Shown piece after piece: positions 8,862-16,646 of a stretch of DNA of 64,000 bases; position 1 is the first letter of the stretch, and each line of letters begins with the position of its first letter. A program made the position numbers and the translations under genes. Origin of the DNA: Bdellovibrio sp. ArHS (lineage in GTDB: Bacteria; Bdellovibrionota; Bdellovibrionia; Bdellovibrionales; Bdellovibrionaceae); the NCBI RefSeq assembly GCF_000786105.1, contig NZ_JTEV01000003.1, positions 1-64,000 on the forward strand, written 5' to 3'. Below the pieces are notes generated by a model that saw nothing but the letters and a program-made list of their open reading frames with translations, searched no databases and had not been told where the DNA came from.

Positions 8862-10553
8862 ATGAGTTTCCGCAGCGAATTCGAACAGGCGAGGGATTTT
8901 TTGATTTTACACCGTTCTGACTATGACCACGCCTACTCACATTTCGAGTGGCCGCGTCTGGACGAGTTCAATTGGGCCCTTGATTACTTTGATCCCATGG
9001 CGGAAGGCAATGCGAACACCGCGCTCTGGATTGTCGACGAAAATGGAGCCGAACAAAAGCTGAGTTTTGCGGAGCTTTCTGAACGCTCTAATAAAGTCGC
9101 GAACTTTTTGCGGCGCCAAGGGATTCAAAAAGGTGACTCTCTATTTCTGTTGATTGAAAACGAGACCTCTTTGTGGGAGCTCATGTTAGGGGCCATGAAG
9201 TTGGGTGCGGTCATTGTCCCCAACAGTCCATTGCTTTCGCAAAAAGAACTGTCTGATCGTCTGAGTCGCGAACAAATTAAAGTCATTGCGACCACGAAAA
9301 AGCATGTCGACAAGTTTTCGGTTTCGAGTGCAAGCATTCTATCTTTGATCGTGGATGGCGAAGCCGAAGGGTGGCGATCCCTTTCAGAGTGTCAAAGTGA
9401 AAGCTCTGATTTTGAGGCTTCGGATCGGACCAAATCCAGCGACCCGCTGTTTCGCTATTTCACCTCATCCAACACCGTAAAACCTCGCATCGTCGAACAC
9501 AGCTATGGTGGGTTTCCCGTGGGACATCTGTCTACGATGTATTGGATGGGACTTCGTCCGGGTGATGTGCATTTCGGTGTGAACTCGGCGGGCTGGGCGA
9601 TGCATGACTGGAACAATTTTGTCGTTCCTTGGAATGCAGAAGCTACGATATTTATCTATAAACAGGAACGCTTCAATGCAAAAACCGTCTTGGATATTCT
9701 CTCTGAATATCCCATCACGACATTTTGTGCTCCGCCCACAGTCTGGCGATTGCTTTTGCAAGAGGACATGGCCTCTTATGAAGTTCAGTTAAGAGAAGCC
9801 TTAAGTACGGGCGAAGCCCTAAGTGCGGAAGTCATCTCTAAAGTCCACAAGGCTTGGAATATCTTTGTCCGTGATGGCTATGGCCAGACAGAGACGCCCG
9901 CTTTAATCGGCATCCCTCCTGAAGAAAAGAATGCATTTGGAACGATGGGCAAAGCCTTGCCGGGATTTCGTATTGCACTTCTTGATGAGAAGAAAAATGT
10001 CGTTGATGCTGGGGAAGTTTGCGTCAGTTTGCAGAACGATCCCGTCGGTTTGGCGGGTGGCGGCGCCAACGGTGATGCAGACTACTTTCACACCGGAGAT
10101 CTGGCTTATCACGACGATGGGAACAATTTTTCGTTTTCAGATCGGGTGGATGGTTTGTTTAAGTCGTCAGACTATCGCATTAGCCCCTTTGAACTGGAGT
10201 TTGTCTTGAAGGAATTCCCGGCGATTCGAGAGGCCGTTGTTATTCCCAGCCCGGACCCAATTCGCGATTGCGTGCCCAAGGCCTTAGTGTCATTGATAAA
10301 AGGTGTCGAGCCTACCAAAGAACTGGCTTTGGATATTATGAACTTTGCCCGGATGCGACTTTCGCCGTTTAAAAGAATTCGTCGTGTTGAGTTCGCCGAA
10401 ATTGCCAAGAACACGCAAGGTGAGGTTCTGCGCGCCGAGCTTATCGCGCGTGAACGAGACAAGGTTCACACTGGCGAGAAATCTCCTTACGAATTTTGGG
10501 AAGAAGATGCGAAGATCAGTCTGCCAGAGACCTGGGCTCAGGAACTTCCTTAG
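8862..10553 (+). CDS. Acyl-CoA synthetase-like (MACS-type) protein with altered active site
   Basis: The 563-residue protein has the ANL adenylating-enzyme fold, closest in feel to medium-chain acyl-CoA synthetases (DYFD start, GDVHFGVNSAGWAMHDWNN, DGYGQTET, DYRISPFELE). A strong GGGGAGG ribosome site precedes the ATG. Two key motifs are off: the phosphate-binding loop at residues 201-209 reads TSSNTVKPR instead of TSGTTGxPK, and the C-terminal adenylation lysine of the usual GK(I/V) motif is Glu at residue 521 (QGEVLRAEL). The protein is full length, so this is not simple decay. It may bind an acyl group or nucleotide without normal catalysis, or have a changed reaction. A single isolated gene; no partner identified. 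Confidence 0.8.
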   Translation: MSFRSEFEQARDFLILHRSDYDHAYSHFEWPRLDEFNWALDYFDPMAEGNANTALWIVDENGAEQKLSFAELSERSNKVANFLRRQGIQKGDSLFLLIENETSLWELMLGAMKLGAVIVPNSPLLSQKELSDRLSREQIKVIATTKKHVDKFSVSSASILSLIVDGEAEGWRSLSECQSESSDFEASDRTKSSDPLFRYFTSSNTVKPRIVEHSYGGFPVGHLSTMYWMGLRPGDVHFGVNSAGWAMHDWNNFVVPWNAEATIFIYKQERFNAKTVLDILSEYPITTFCAPPTVWRLLLQEDMASYEVQLREALSTGEALSAEVISKVHKAWNIFVRDGYGQTETPALIGIPPEEKNAFGTMGKALPGFRIALLDEKKNVVDAGEVCVSLQNDPVGLAGGGANGDADYFHTGDLAYHDDGNNFSFSDRVDGLFKSSDYRISPFELEFVLKEFPAIREAVVIPSPDPIRDCVPKALVSLIKGVEPTKELALDIMNFARMRLSPFKRIRRVEFAEIAKNTQGEVLRAELIARERDKVHTGEKSPYEFWEEDAKISLPETWAQELP

Positions 10554-10619
10554 TCGTCTAAAGATTGTTTATTTTTATAACTGTATTGTAAGAAGTGTCT
10601 TTGTTAAGATTCTGCTAAG

Positions 10620-11420
10620 ATGTTCCTTGTGAAAAACTTGTTTTTGATTACATTTTGCGTAACCCTTTGTCAGCTTGCACAAGCGGACACGAAGGTTTGT
10701 GAGCGACGTTACAAAGTCACTGTCAACAATCAGGCTCCTTCTTTTGTGCCCGATGTGCAAAACGGTGGGCGAGGACTTTCTTTTGATTTGATCAAGGCCA
10801 TCGAATCGCGCATGGGCTGTACGATGACGCTAAATCCTGTTGAATTGCCGCGCGCCTTCGAGGATCTGAAAAATTCACGAACGGATATTTTTGCATTCGG
10901 AACGTCAGACGAAGAATGGTCTAAATACGGTCGTTTCATTCCTCTGTATAAGGCGGCACGTTTGATGGTAGTAAACAACGTCGTCTATGATCCCAAAAAA
11001 TCAATGCAGGATTACTTGAAAGATCCCAGAGTGAAATTTGCGGATCAAACGGGCGGGCGTTTTTTCTATCTGCCGGAAGAGTCAGAAAGTCTGGAAAAGC
11101 AGCGCCGGGTGATTCGCAGTCCTCGTCCCGAGCATCTATTTGATTTCTTGAAAGAGGGACGGGCGCAGGCGATGTTTTCATCCGCCGTCTTTAATAAATA
11201 TTTTGTTGAAACGAAGAACATGCAAAACAAGGTGTCCTTCATTCGTGATCCCAAAAATAAAATTGCGATCGGAATCTACGTTTCCAAACGTCGTGTTTCG
11301 CCTTCTGAATTTCAGGAGCTTCAGCGAATTATCAAGGATCTTCAATTAGAAGGAACCTTCCGTAATATCGTTTCTCGTTATGTCTATCCAGAGGATCTGT
11401 CTCACTACGAAGATCTCTAA
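10620..11420 (+). CDS. Periplasmic solute-binding protein, family 3 type
   Basis: The 266-residue protein begins with a signal peptide (MFLVKNLFLITFCVTLCQLAQA, cleavage before DTKVC) and continues as an SBP_bac_3-like fold: APSFVPDVQNGGRGLSFDLIKAIESRMGC, then a domain crossover near FADQTGGRFFY and a return GIYVSKRRVSPSEFQELQRII. Such proteins bind amino acids or other small polar ligands. No permease or ATPase genes are nearby; many Bdellovibrio proteins of this type are orphans and may be sensors or act with distant transporters. Ligand unknown. Confidence 0.78.
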   Translation: MFLVKNLFLITFCVTLCQLAQADTKVCERRYKVTVNNQAPSFVPDVQNGGRGLSFDLIKAIESRMGCTMTLNPVELPRAFEDLKNSRTDIFAFGTSDEEWSKYGRFIPLYKAARLMVVNNVVYDPKKSMQDYLKDPRVKFADQTGGRFFYLPEESESLEKQRRVIRSPRPEHLFDFLKEGRAQAMFSSAVFNKYFVETKNMQNKVSFIRDPKNKIAIGIYVSKRRVSPSEFQELQRIIKDLQLEGTFRNIVSRYVYPEDLSHYEDL

Positions 11421-11493
11421 GGGGCCTCCCGGTCGCGACCAGGGAATCCGCCTGCATTCGCGTGACGCCGTTCATTTTGCTTTGCAATAAAAA

Positions 11494-11997
11494 ATGGGAC
11501 AGCGTAGTTCTCAAATCATGCGTGGATTCTTGAAACAATTGGCGATTCTTTTTGGTGTTGGGCGTTTTCCCAAAGGCCCAGGAACAGTGGCGACATTAGC
11601 GACTATTCCTCTGGTAATTTTGCTGTGGAAAACGGGGCCTCTGGTCTATATGGCGGCCATTGTTTTGCTGCTCCCTGTCGGAATTGCCGCCTGCGAGGTT
11701 TATGAGCAGGATCAAGGGGGCCACGATCACAAAGAGATCGTAATTGATGAAGTTTTAGGTTTTTTGATTACCATGGTCTGGCTTCCTTTGACATGGCAGG
11801 CCATTTTAATCGGTTTTGCTCTGTTTAGATTACTGGACATTACAAAGCCTTTATTCATAGGATATTTAGATAGGAAGATCCAAGGAGGTCTTGGGGTGAT
11901 GGTGGACGATGTGGCCGCGGGGATAATTGCGAGTCTCATCATGCAAGTTCTCTACACTCAAACCAACTGGTTGGGCTCGCAGGTTTTGGTGCCATAA
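11494..11997 (+). CDS. pgpA: Phosphatidylglycerophosphatase A
   Basis: The 167-residue membrane protein shows the PgpA signature: FGVGRFPKGPGTVATLATIPL near the N terminus, then KEIVIDEVLGFLITM and MVDDVAAGIIASLIM with the acidic metal-binding residues. It dephosphorylates phosphatidylglycerophosphate to phosphatidylglycerol in the inner membrane. Neither the ATG at 11494 nor the one at 11518 has a clear ribosome site; 11518 would remove eight polar residues. It is followed after 2 bases by the CinA-type gene, so the two are co-transcribed. Confidence 0.92.
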   Translation: MGQRSSQIMRGFLKQLAILFGVGRFPKGPGTVATLATIPLVILLWKTGPLVYMAAIVLLLPVGIAACEVYEQDQGGHDHKEIVIDEVLGFLITMVWLPLTWQAILIGFALFRLLDITKPLFIGYLDRKIQGGLGVMVDDVAAGIIASLIMQVLYTQTNWLGSQVLVP

Positions 11998-11999
11998 CA

Positions 12000-12500
12000 A
12001 TGTCGCTAAATTCCGAAAAGCTCCAAGAACTCATTCGATCCCTTCGCGACCAAAAACTCACAGTGGGTTTTGCGGAAAGTTGTACTGGAGGTGCACTTTC
12101 AGCTTTTTTAACAGAGCAGCCTGGCGTATCCGACATCTTTTTAGGCTCTGTGGTTTCTTACTCTAACGAGGCGAAGGAGGATCTTCTGGGGGTCCGTCGA
12201 GACACTCTCATGCAAGAGGGTGCGGTGAGCGAAGCGGTCGCTCGTCAAATGGCGCACGGAGTGCGTCGACAGCTTAAAACTGATTGGTCTGTGGCAATCA
12301 CAGGTATTGCCGGTCCGAGTGGTGGAACACCCACGAAGCCGGTAGGGACTGTGTGCTTTGCTATCTCTGGACCTGGATTTGAAGACTCACGAAGACAGTT
12401 GTTTTTGGGAGATCGCAAAGCCATCCAGAATGCATCCGTCGACTATTCAGTAAACTGGCTGTGTGAAGTGCTCAGCACTTCTTTGAAATCTCGACAATAA
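12000..12500 (+). CDS. pncC: CinA-family nicotinamide-nucleotide amidohydrolase (PncC-type)
   Basis: The 166-residue protein consists only of the CinA C-terminal domain: GFAESCTGGALSAFLT with the conserved Ser-Cys, GSVVSYSNEAKEDLLGV, EGAVSEAVARQMA and ITGIAGPSGGTPTKPVGTV. This domain hydrolyses nicotinamide mononucleotide to nicotinate mononucleotide in NAD recycling. The N-terminal MoaB-like domain of full CinA is absent, as in E. coli PncC. It sits between pgpA and recA, a known cinA-recA neighbourhood in many bacteria. Confidence 0.92.
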   Translation: MSLNSEKLQELIRSLRDQKLTVGFAESCTGGALSAFLTEQPGVSDIFLGSVVSYSNEAKEDLLGVRRDTLMQEGAVSEAVARQMAHGVRRQLKTDWSVAITGIAGPSGGTPTKPVGTVCFAISGPGFEDSRRQLFLGDRKAIQNASVDYSVNWLCEVLSTSLKSRQ

Positions 12501-12534
12501 AACGGCCTCGGCCAGAACATTTAACATTAAAGAG

Positions 12535-12552
12535 TCGTAGCTGGTGCTACGA
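12535..12552 (+). promoter_or_regulatory. Hairpin in the recA leader next to its ribosome binding site
   Basis: TCGTAGC and GCTACGA form a perfect 7-bp stem with a TGGT loop, ending where the GAGAGG ribosome site of recA begins. It is too short and lacks a T-tract for a terminator. It may stabilise the message or affect recA translation; alternatively it is a small dyad for a DNA-binding protein. Confidence 0.5.
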
Positions 12553-12566
12553 GAGAGGAACAACAG

Positions 12567-13697
12567 ATGGCAAACGCTTCTGTAGACAGCAAAGTGAACA
12601 ACGAGAAATCTAAAGCTTTGGAGCTAGCAGTTTCTGCTATCGAAAAGCAATTCGGTAAAGGTTCGATCATGCGCTTGGGCGCAAATGAGTCTTTAGTGAA
12701 AGATGTGGAAGCAATCAGCACGGGTGCTTTGAGCTTGGACATCGCTTTGGGTATCGGTGGTCTTCCCAAAGGTCGTATCGTGGAAATCTACGGTCCAGAG
12801 GCTTCTGGTAAAACAACTCTTTGCTTGTCCGTGATCGCTCAAGCTCAGAAAAAAGGCGGCGTTGTCGCTTTCGTGGATGCGGAACATGCATTGGACATTA
12901 ACTATGCTCGTAAATTGGGTGTCAACACGGAAGATCTTTTGATTTCCCAACCAGACACCGGTGAACAAGCTTTGGAAATCACAGAGACTCTAGTTCGCTC
13001 TGGCGCGATCGACGTCTTGGTTGTCGACTCCGTAGCGGCGTTGGTTCCTCGTGCAGAGATCGAAGGCGAGATGGGTGATTCTCACGTTGGTCTTCAAGCT
13101 CGTTTGATGTCGCAAGCTCTTCGTAAGTTGACAGCGGCGATCAACCGTTCAAACACTCTTGTTATCTTCATCAACCAAATCCGTATGAAGATCGGTGTGA
13201 TGTTCGGGAACCCTGAAACAACAACCGGTGGTAACGCATTGAAATTCTATTCTTCAGTTCGTTTGGATGTACGCCGCGTGGGCGCTATTAAAAATGGCGA
13301 AGATGTTGTTGGTAACCGTACGGCGGTTAAAGTAGTGAAAAACAAGATGGCGCCTCCGTTTACAAAAACAGAATTCGACCTTATGTATGGCGATGGTATC
13401 TCTGAAGAAGGCGATATCTTGGATTTGGCAGTGACTGCGAACATGGTTGAAAAGTCAGGTGCGTGGTTCTCTTACAACGGCGAGCGCATGGGACAAGGCC
13501 GTGACCAAGCTAAGAATTTCTTGAAAGAACATCCTGAATACATGACGGAGCTTCGCAACAAGATTTTGGCGGCGAATGGTATCGGTAAACTTTTGATGGA
13601 CGCCAACAATCCTGAAAATGCAGAGCACTTGAAAGAAGAGGCTCCGGCGGAAGCAGAAGAGTCTGCGCCAAAGAAAGCCAAAAAGGGCAAACACTAG
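12567..13697 (+). CDS. recA: Recombinase RecA
   Basis: The 376-residue protein has all RecA hallmarks: [15 protein letters not shown], Walker [10 protein letters not shown] at about residues 72-80, [20 protein letters not shown], the [14 protein letters not shown] loop region and [22 protein letters not shown] (loop L2). The C-terminal tail is extended with Glu-rich then Lys-rich residues ([20 protein letters not shown]), longer and more charged than in E. coli. It catalyses strand exchange and activates LexA. No copy of the reported Bdellovibrio LexA motif TTACN3GTAA was seen upstream. A strong terminator follows. Confidence 0.99.
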   Translation: MANASVDSKVNNEKSKALELAVSAIEKQFGKGSIMRLGANESLVKDVEAISTGALSLDIALGIGGLPKGRIVEIYGPEASGKTTLCLSVIAQAQKKGGVVAFVDAEHALDINYARKLGVNTEDLLISQPDTGEQALEITETLVRSGAIDVLVVDSVAALVPRAEIEGEMGDSHVGLQARLMSQALRKLTAAINRSNTLVIFINQIRMKIGVMFGNPETTTGGNALKFYSSVRLDVRRVGAIKNGEDVVGNRTAVKVVKNKMAPPFTKTEFDLMYGDGISEEGDILDLAVTANMVEKSGAWFSYNGERMGQGRDQAKNFLKEHPEYMTELRNKILAANGIGKLLMDANNPENAEHLKEEAPAEAEESAPKKAKKGKH

Positions 13698-13710
13698 TTT
13701 TTTAAAATGA

Positions 13711-13740
13711 AAAGCCCCGCGAAACCGCGGGGCTTTTTTT
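13711..13740. terminator. Rho-independent terminator after recA
   Basis: AAAGCCCCGCG and CCGCGGGGCTTT form a long GC-rich stem with an AAA-type loop, followed by a run of seven T. The flanking A-run on the other side allows function for the convergent chemoreceptor gene as well. Confidence 0.9.
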
Positions 13741-13764
13741 ATCGTCATCACTTCGATTGAATTT

Positions 13765-15210
13765 TTAAGCGGCCTTATTTCCCTCAATGAGCGTTCGCAG
13801 ATCCAATATCAAAGCATCAACCGCTTCTGTTTTATTATTCAGATCGTCCGCAATAGACGACATCTCTTCCGAGGCCTTGCTATTGCTTTGTGATGTCGAA
13901 TCCAGATTCACTAAAGCACTACTGACCTGCTGAATGCCGGCTTTTTGTTCGACAGCAGACGAGGCTATATCCTGATTAATACCTGAAACTTGTTCGATAT
14001 TTTCAGAAATTGTTTTCAGGACATCACGGCTGAGCTCAGCTTTCGTTGCGCCTTCTTGAATGTAGGTCACGCTTTGGGAAATCAATTCGGAAATTTCTTT
14101 GGCCGAGATAGAACTTCGTTGCGCCAAAGAGCGAACGGCTTCCGCCACCACCGCAAATCCACGACCGGCCTCACCAGCGCGAGCGGCTTCAACGGCGGCG
14201 TTCAAGGCGAGCAAATTCGTCTGAAACGAAATGTCTTCGATGATGTTGATGATATCCTGCATTTTTTTGGAACTTTCACTGATCTTCTCCATAGAAGCCA
14301 TAAGTTGTGCGATGGCTTCTGAACCATCTTCAGCAGAGCGTTTCGAGTTTTCAGAGGCGACCTTGGCTTGTTGCGCGCGCTCTGCGCTGTTTTTTACAAT
14401 GGATTCGATCTCGGTCATTGAAGCTGTACTTTCCTCCACCATAGCGGCCGCTTTGCTGGATCCGCCATGAACGGTTTTACTGGCTTCAGTCAGTGCCGAA
14501 GAAGCTTTGTGAACCTCTTGCGAATTTTCGGCTAAAGCATCACAAATACTTTTAACTGTTTTTGATATCGAGATGGAAGCGAAGAAAGAAACAGCCCCGG
14601 CAAGAAGGATCGACACTATGGCAAAAATACTCACAGAGGCTTTTGATTTATCCTCTGCCGTATGCGCCAGGGTTGAAGAGCGTTCTGCATAATCGAGCTG
14701 ATGCTGGGTTTCTTTCAAAAGGGGTTGATAGACTTTTTCCGCCTTTACGGCGCAGATATTCCGAATCATGTTTACGATCTTTTGTTCGTTGGCCTGAAAG
14801 TCTTGAGTCAGCATAAAAACTTCGGAGCCAAAATCTTTAAATTCATTCCAGCCTTTGATGAAATCTTGATAGCTGGGCCGTTGGCTGGCAGAGGGATCAA
14901 TTTGAGTATAGGCCTTAATGCGCGACTCAAAATGCTCGATCTGTCTTTTTGATTCCTCAACATACTTTTGAACGTCTGCGGTTGTGTTTCCGGCAAGCCC
15001 GATGCTGCGCACATGGATACGCAGTTCACGAATTGTCGAGCGAAGCTCGGCAAGTTCCCTTAACGAAGGCAGGTTTTCATCGACAACGACGCTGTATTCA
15101 GAACTCACTTCATTCAGGAAGTAAAAACCAATGACACCACTTGTGGCGGATAACAAAGCAACGAATAAACCCATGACCGTCAGCTTTAACTTGAGGCTCC
15201 AAGATTTCAT
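13765..15210 (-). CDS. Methyl-accepting chemotaxis protein
   Basis: The 481-residue receptor has an N-terminal membrane segment (about residues 9-33), a periplasmic helical sensor region resembling the four-helix-bundle MCP type (about 35-190), a second membrane segment near 195-220 (FAIVSILLAGAVSFFASISIS) and a long cytoplasmic signalling coiled coil. The signalling hairpin is intact: ISFQTNLLALNAAVEAARAGEAGRGFAVVAEAVRSLAQRS. It senses a periplasmic signal and passes it to CheA/CheW; the ligand is unknown. No C-terminal CheR-binding pentapeptide is present. Single-gene unit, convergent with recA. Confidence 0.95.
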   Translation of the reverse strand: MKSWSLKLKLTVMGLFVALLSATSGVIGFYFLNEVSSEYSVVVDENLPSLRELAELRSTIRELRIHVRSIGLAGNTTADVQKYVEESKRQIEHFESRIKAYTQIDPSASQRPSYQDFIKGWNEFKDFGSEVFMLTQDFQANEQKIVNMIRNICAVKAEKVYQPLLKETQHQLDYAERSSTLAHTAEDKSKASVSIFAIVSILLAGAVSFFASISISKTVKSICDALAENSQEVHKASSALTEASKTVHGGSSKAAAMVEESTASMTEIESIVKNSAERAQQAKVASENSKRSAEDGSEAIAQLMASMEKISESSKKMQDIINIIEDISFQTNLLALNAAVEAARAGEAGRGFAVVAEAVRSLAQRSSISAKEISELISQSVTYIQEGATKAELSRDVLKTISENIEQVSGINQDIASSAVEQKAGIQQVSSALVNLDSTSQSNSKASEEMSSIADDLNNKTEAVDALILDLRTLIEGNKAA

Positions 15211-15446
15211 ATGCGTATACTCCAGTTGTTAAAGGTTCTTGATAGGCAGATCGGTCTTGAGTCCCGAAAGATTAAGAGGAAAGAATCACAAAAATTAAAC
15301 TTCGCATTTTTTTAGACCTGTACACGGTCGACATTGTTGGACATGAGGGAAACACACCTCACATATGTGTGATATCGAGGGGATTTTTGAAGGTCCCCGT
15401 AGTATCTGAAATTTTCACTGCACTTGCGGAGTCAATAAATAAAAAA

Positions 15447-16052
15447 TTATTTTGATGGTTTGTAAGGTTGTCTTTTCGCCTCGGCCCAATCCTTTTCGTC
15501 AAAGCCAGCGAGCCAGTCTTCATAACCTTCTTCCTTCATTTTTTCCAAAGGTATGAATTTAAGAGAGCCTGAGTTAATACAATAGCGCAAACCTTCTTCC
15601 CCGGGGCCATCATCAAAGATATGACCTAAGTGAGAATCCGCACGCATTGAGCGAACCTCTGTGCGAATCATGCCGTGAGAAAAATCTTTTTTTTCTTTCA
15701 CAGTGCTTTTATTTAGTGGTTTGCTGAAGCTAGGCCAACCCGTGCCCGAGTCAAATTTGTCCTTAGAAGAAAAAAGTGGTTCTTTGGAGATGACGTCGAC
15801 ATAAATGCCGGGATGGTGATTATTCCAGTAGGCGTTTCTAAATGGAGCTTCTGTGGCATTTCGTTTTGTGATCTCGTACTGTTCGGGGCTTAAAAGTTTT
15901 TTTAGCTCGGCATCATCTTGGGGAAAGGCACAGGTTTCCGGATTGTATTTATCGGTCTTCACAGATTTCTCCTTGGCGACGATTTCTTTTTTTGCCCAGC
16001 CTGGCCCGCTCATAGACAGACTCAACAGCACGGCTAAAGTGAGTGTTCTCAT
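15447..16052 (-). CDS. msrB: Peptide-methionine (R)-S-oxide reductase, exported
   Basis: The ATG at 16052 is chosen because TTGGAGGTTT lies seven bases upstream; it gives a signal peptide ([20 protein letters not shown]). The mature domain is Msr[45 protein letters not shown] and the catalytic Cys in [10 protein letters not shown]. It repairs oxidised methionine in proteins, here in the periplasm. The CxxC zinc pairs of many MsrB are not present. It is not fused to MsrA. A Met-rich secreted protein elsewhere in the window could be a substrate, but that is speculation. Confidence 0.93.
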   Translation of the reverse strand: MRTLTLAVLLSLSMSGPGWAKKEIVAKEKSVKTDKYNPETCAFPQDDAELKKLLSPEQYEITKRNATEAPFRNAYWNNHHPGIYVDVISKEPLFSSKDKFDSGTGWPSFSKPLNKSTVKEKKDFSHGMIRTEVRSMRADSHLGHIFDDGPGEEGLRYCINSGSLKFIPLEKMKEEGYEDWLAGFDEKDWAEAKRQPYKPSK

Positions 16053-16152
16053 ACAGAAAACCTCCAACAAATATTGTAAAACCTATTTTGGGTTTTCTCA
16101 ATAGCCTGCGCGAGAGAAGAATGTGAGGCGCCAGGCACGGAAGGAATATATG

Positions 16153-16173
16153 AGCCGGGATTTGTTCCCGGCT
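16153..16173 (-). terminator. Hairpin after the VOC gene, likely terminator
   Basis: AGCCGGGA and TCCCGGCT form a perfect 8-bp stem around a 5-nt loop in the gap between the VOC gene and msrB. The following minus-strand sequence is AT-rich without a clean T-run. Confidence 0.5.
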
Positions 16174-16205
16174 TCTGCGGATTGACAGGAAATAGAAAGA
16201 ACTTT

Positions 16206-16634
16206 TTAAAAAGTGATTTTCACAGAGTCCGCGGATTTTTTAGCGGGTCCATGATACACGGCTTCGATGTTGTTCCCATCGGGATCAAGGACAAAGGCTG
16301 CGTAGTAACCCGGATGGTAAGGTCTGTCACCCGGAGCGCCATGGTCTTTTCCACCAGCCTCCACAGCGGCTTTATAAAAACTTTGAACTGCTTCTTTATT
16401 CTGAGCTTGAAACGCCAAGTGCACTCGCCCAGTCAGAGTTCCTGCCGAGGCGGGGCTCTTCACGTCTGAAATGAACAGCTCATCGACCCAGAAGAACCCG
16501 GGGCCTTCACCGCCAAGAGGGATGCTCAAGGCTTTGCAAACGGCCAGGTAGAATTTTTTGCTGGCGTCCAGATCTTTAACGACCAACTGAATGTGATCGA
16601 TCAGGCGGCCACGGTGTAGTTCATTTGTTTCCAT
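16206..16634 (-). CDS. VOC (glyoxalase/dioxygenase fold) family protein
   Basis: The 142-residue single-domain protein has the vicinal oxygen chelate pattern: LIDHIQLVVKDLDASKKFYLAVCKAL at the N terminus, VHLAFQAQNKEAVQSFYKAAVEAGG in the middle and YYAAFVLDPDGNNIEAVYH at the end, with His and Glu placed as metal ligands. Members act as glyoxalases, dioxygenases or resistance proteins; the substrate cannot be assigned. It follows ggt by 12 bases on the same strand and is probably co-transcribed with it. Confidence 0.85.
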   Translation of the reverse strand: METNELHRGRLIDHIQLVVKDLDASKKFYLAVCKALSIPLGGEGPGFFWVDELFISDVKSPASAGTLTGRVHLAFQAQNKEAVQSFYKAAVEAGGKDHGAPGDRPYHPGYYAAFVLDPDGNNIEAVYHGPAKKSADSVKITF

Positions 16635-16646
16635 ATGCTCTCCTTT

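Noticed and set aside
12501-12566. LexA box before recA
   Set aside because: No TTACN3GTAA or enteric CTGT-N8-ACAG match was found by eye.
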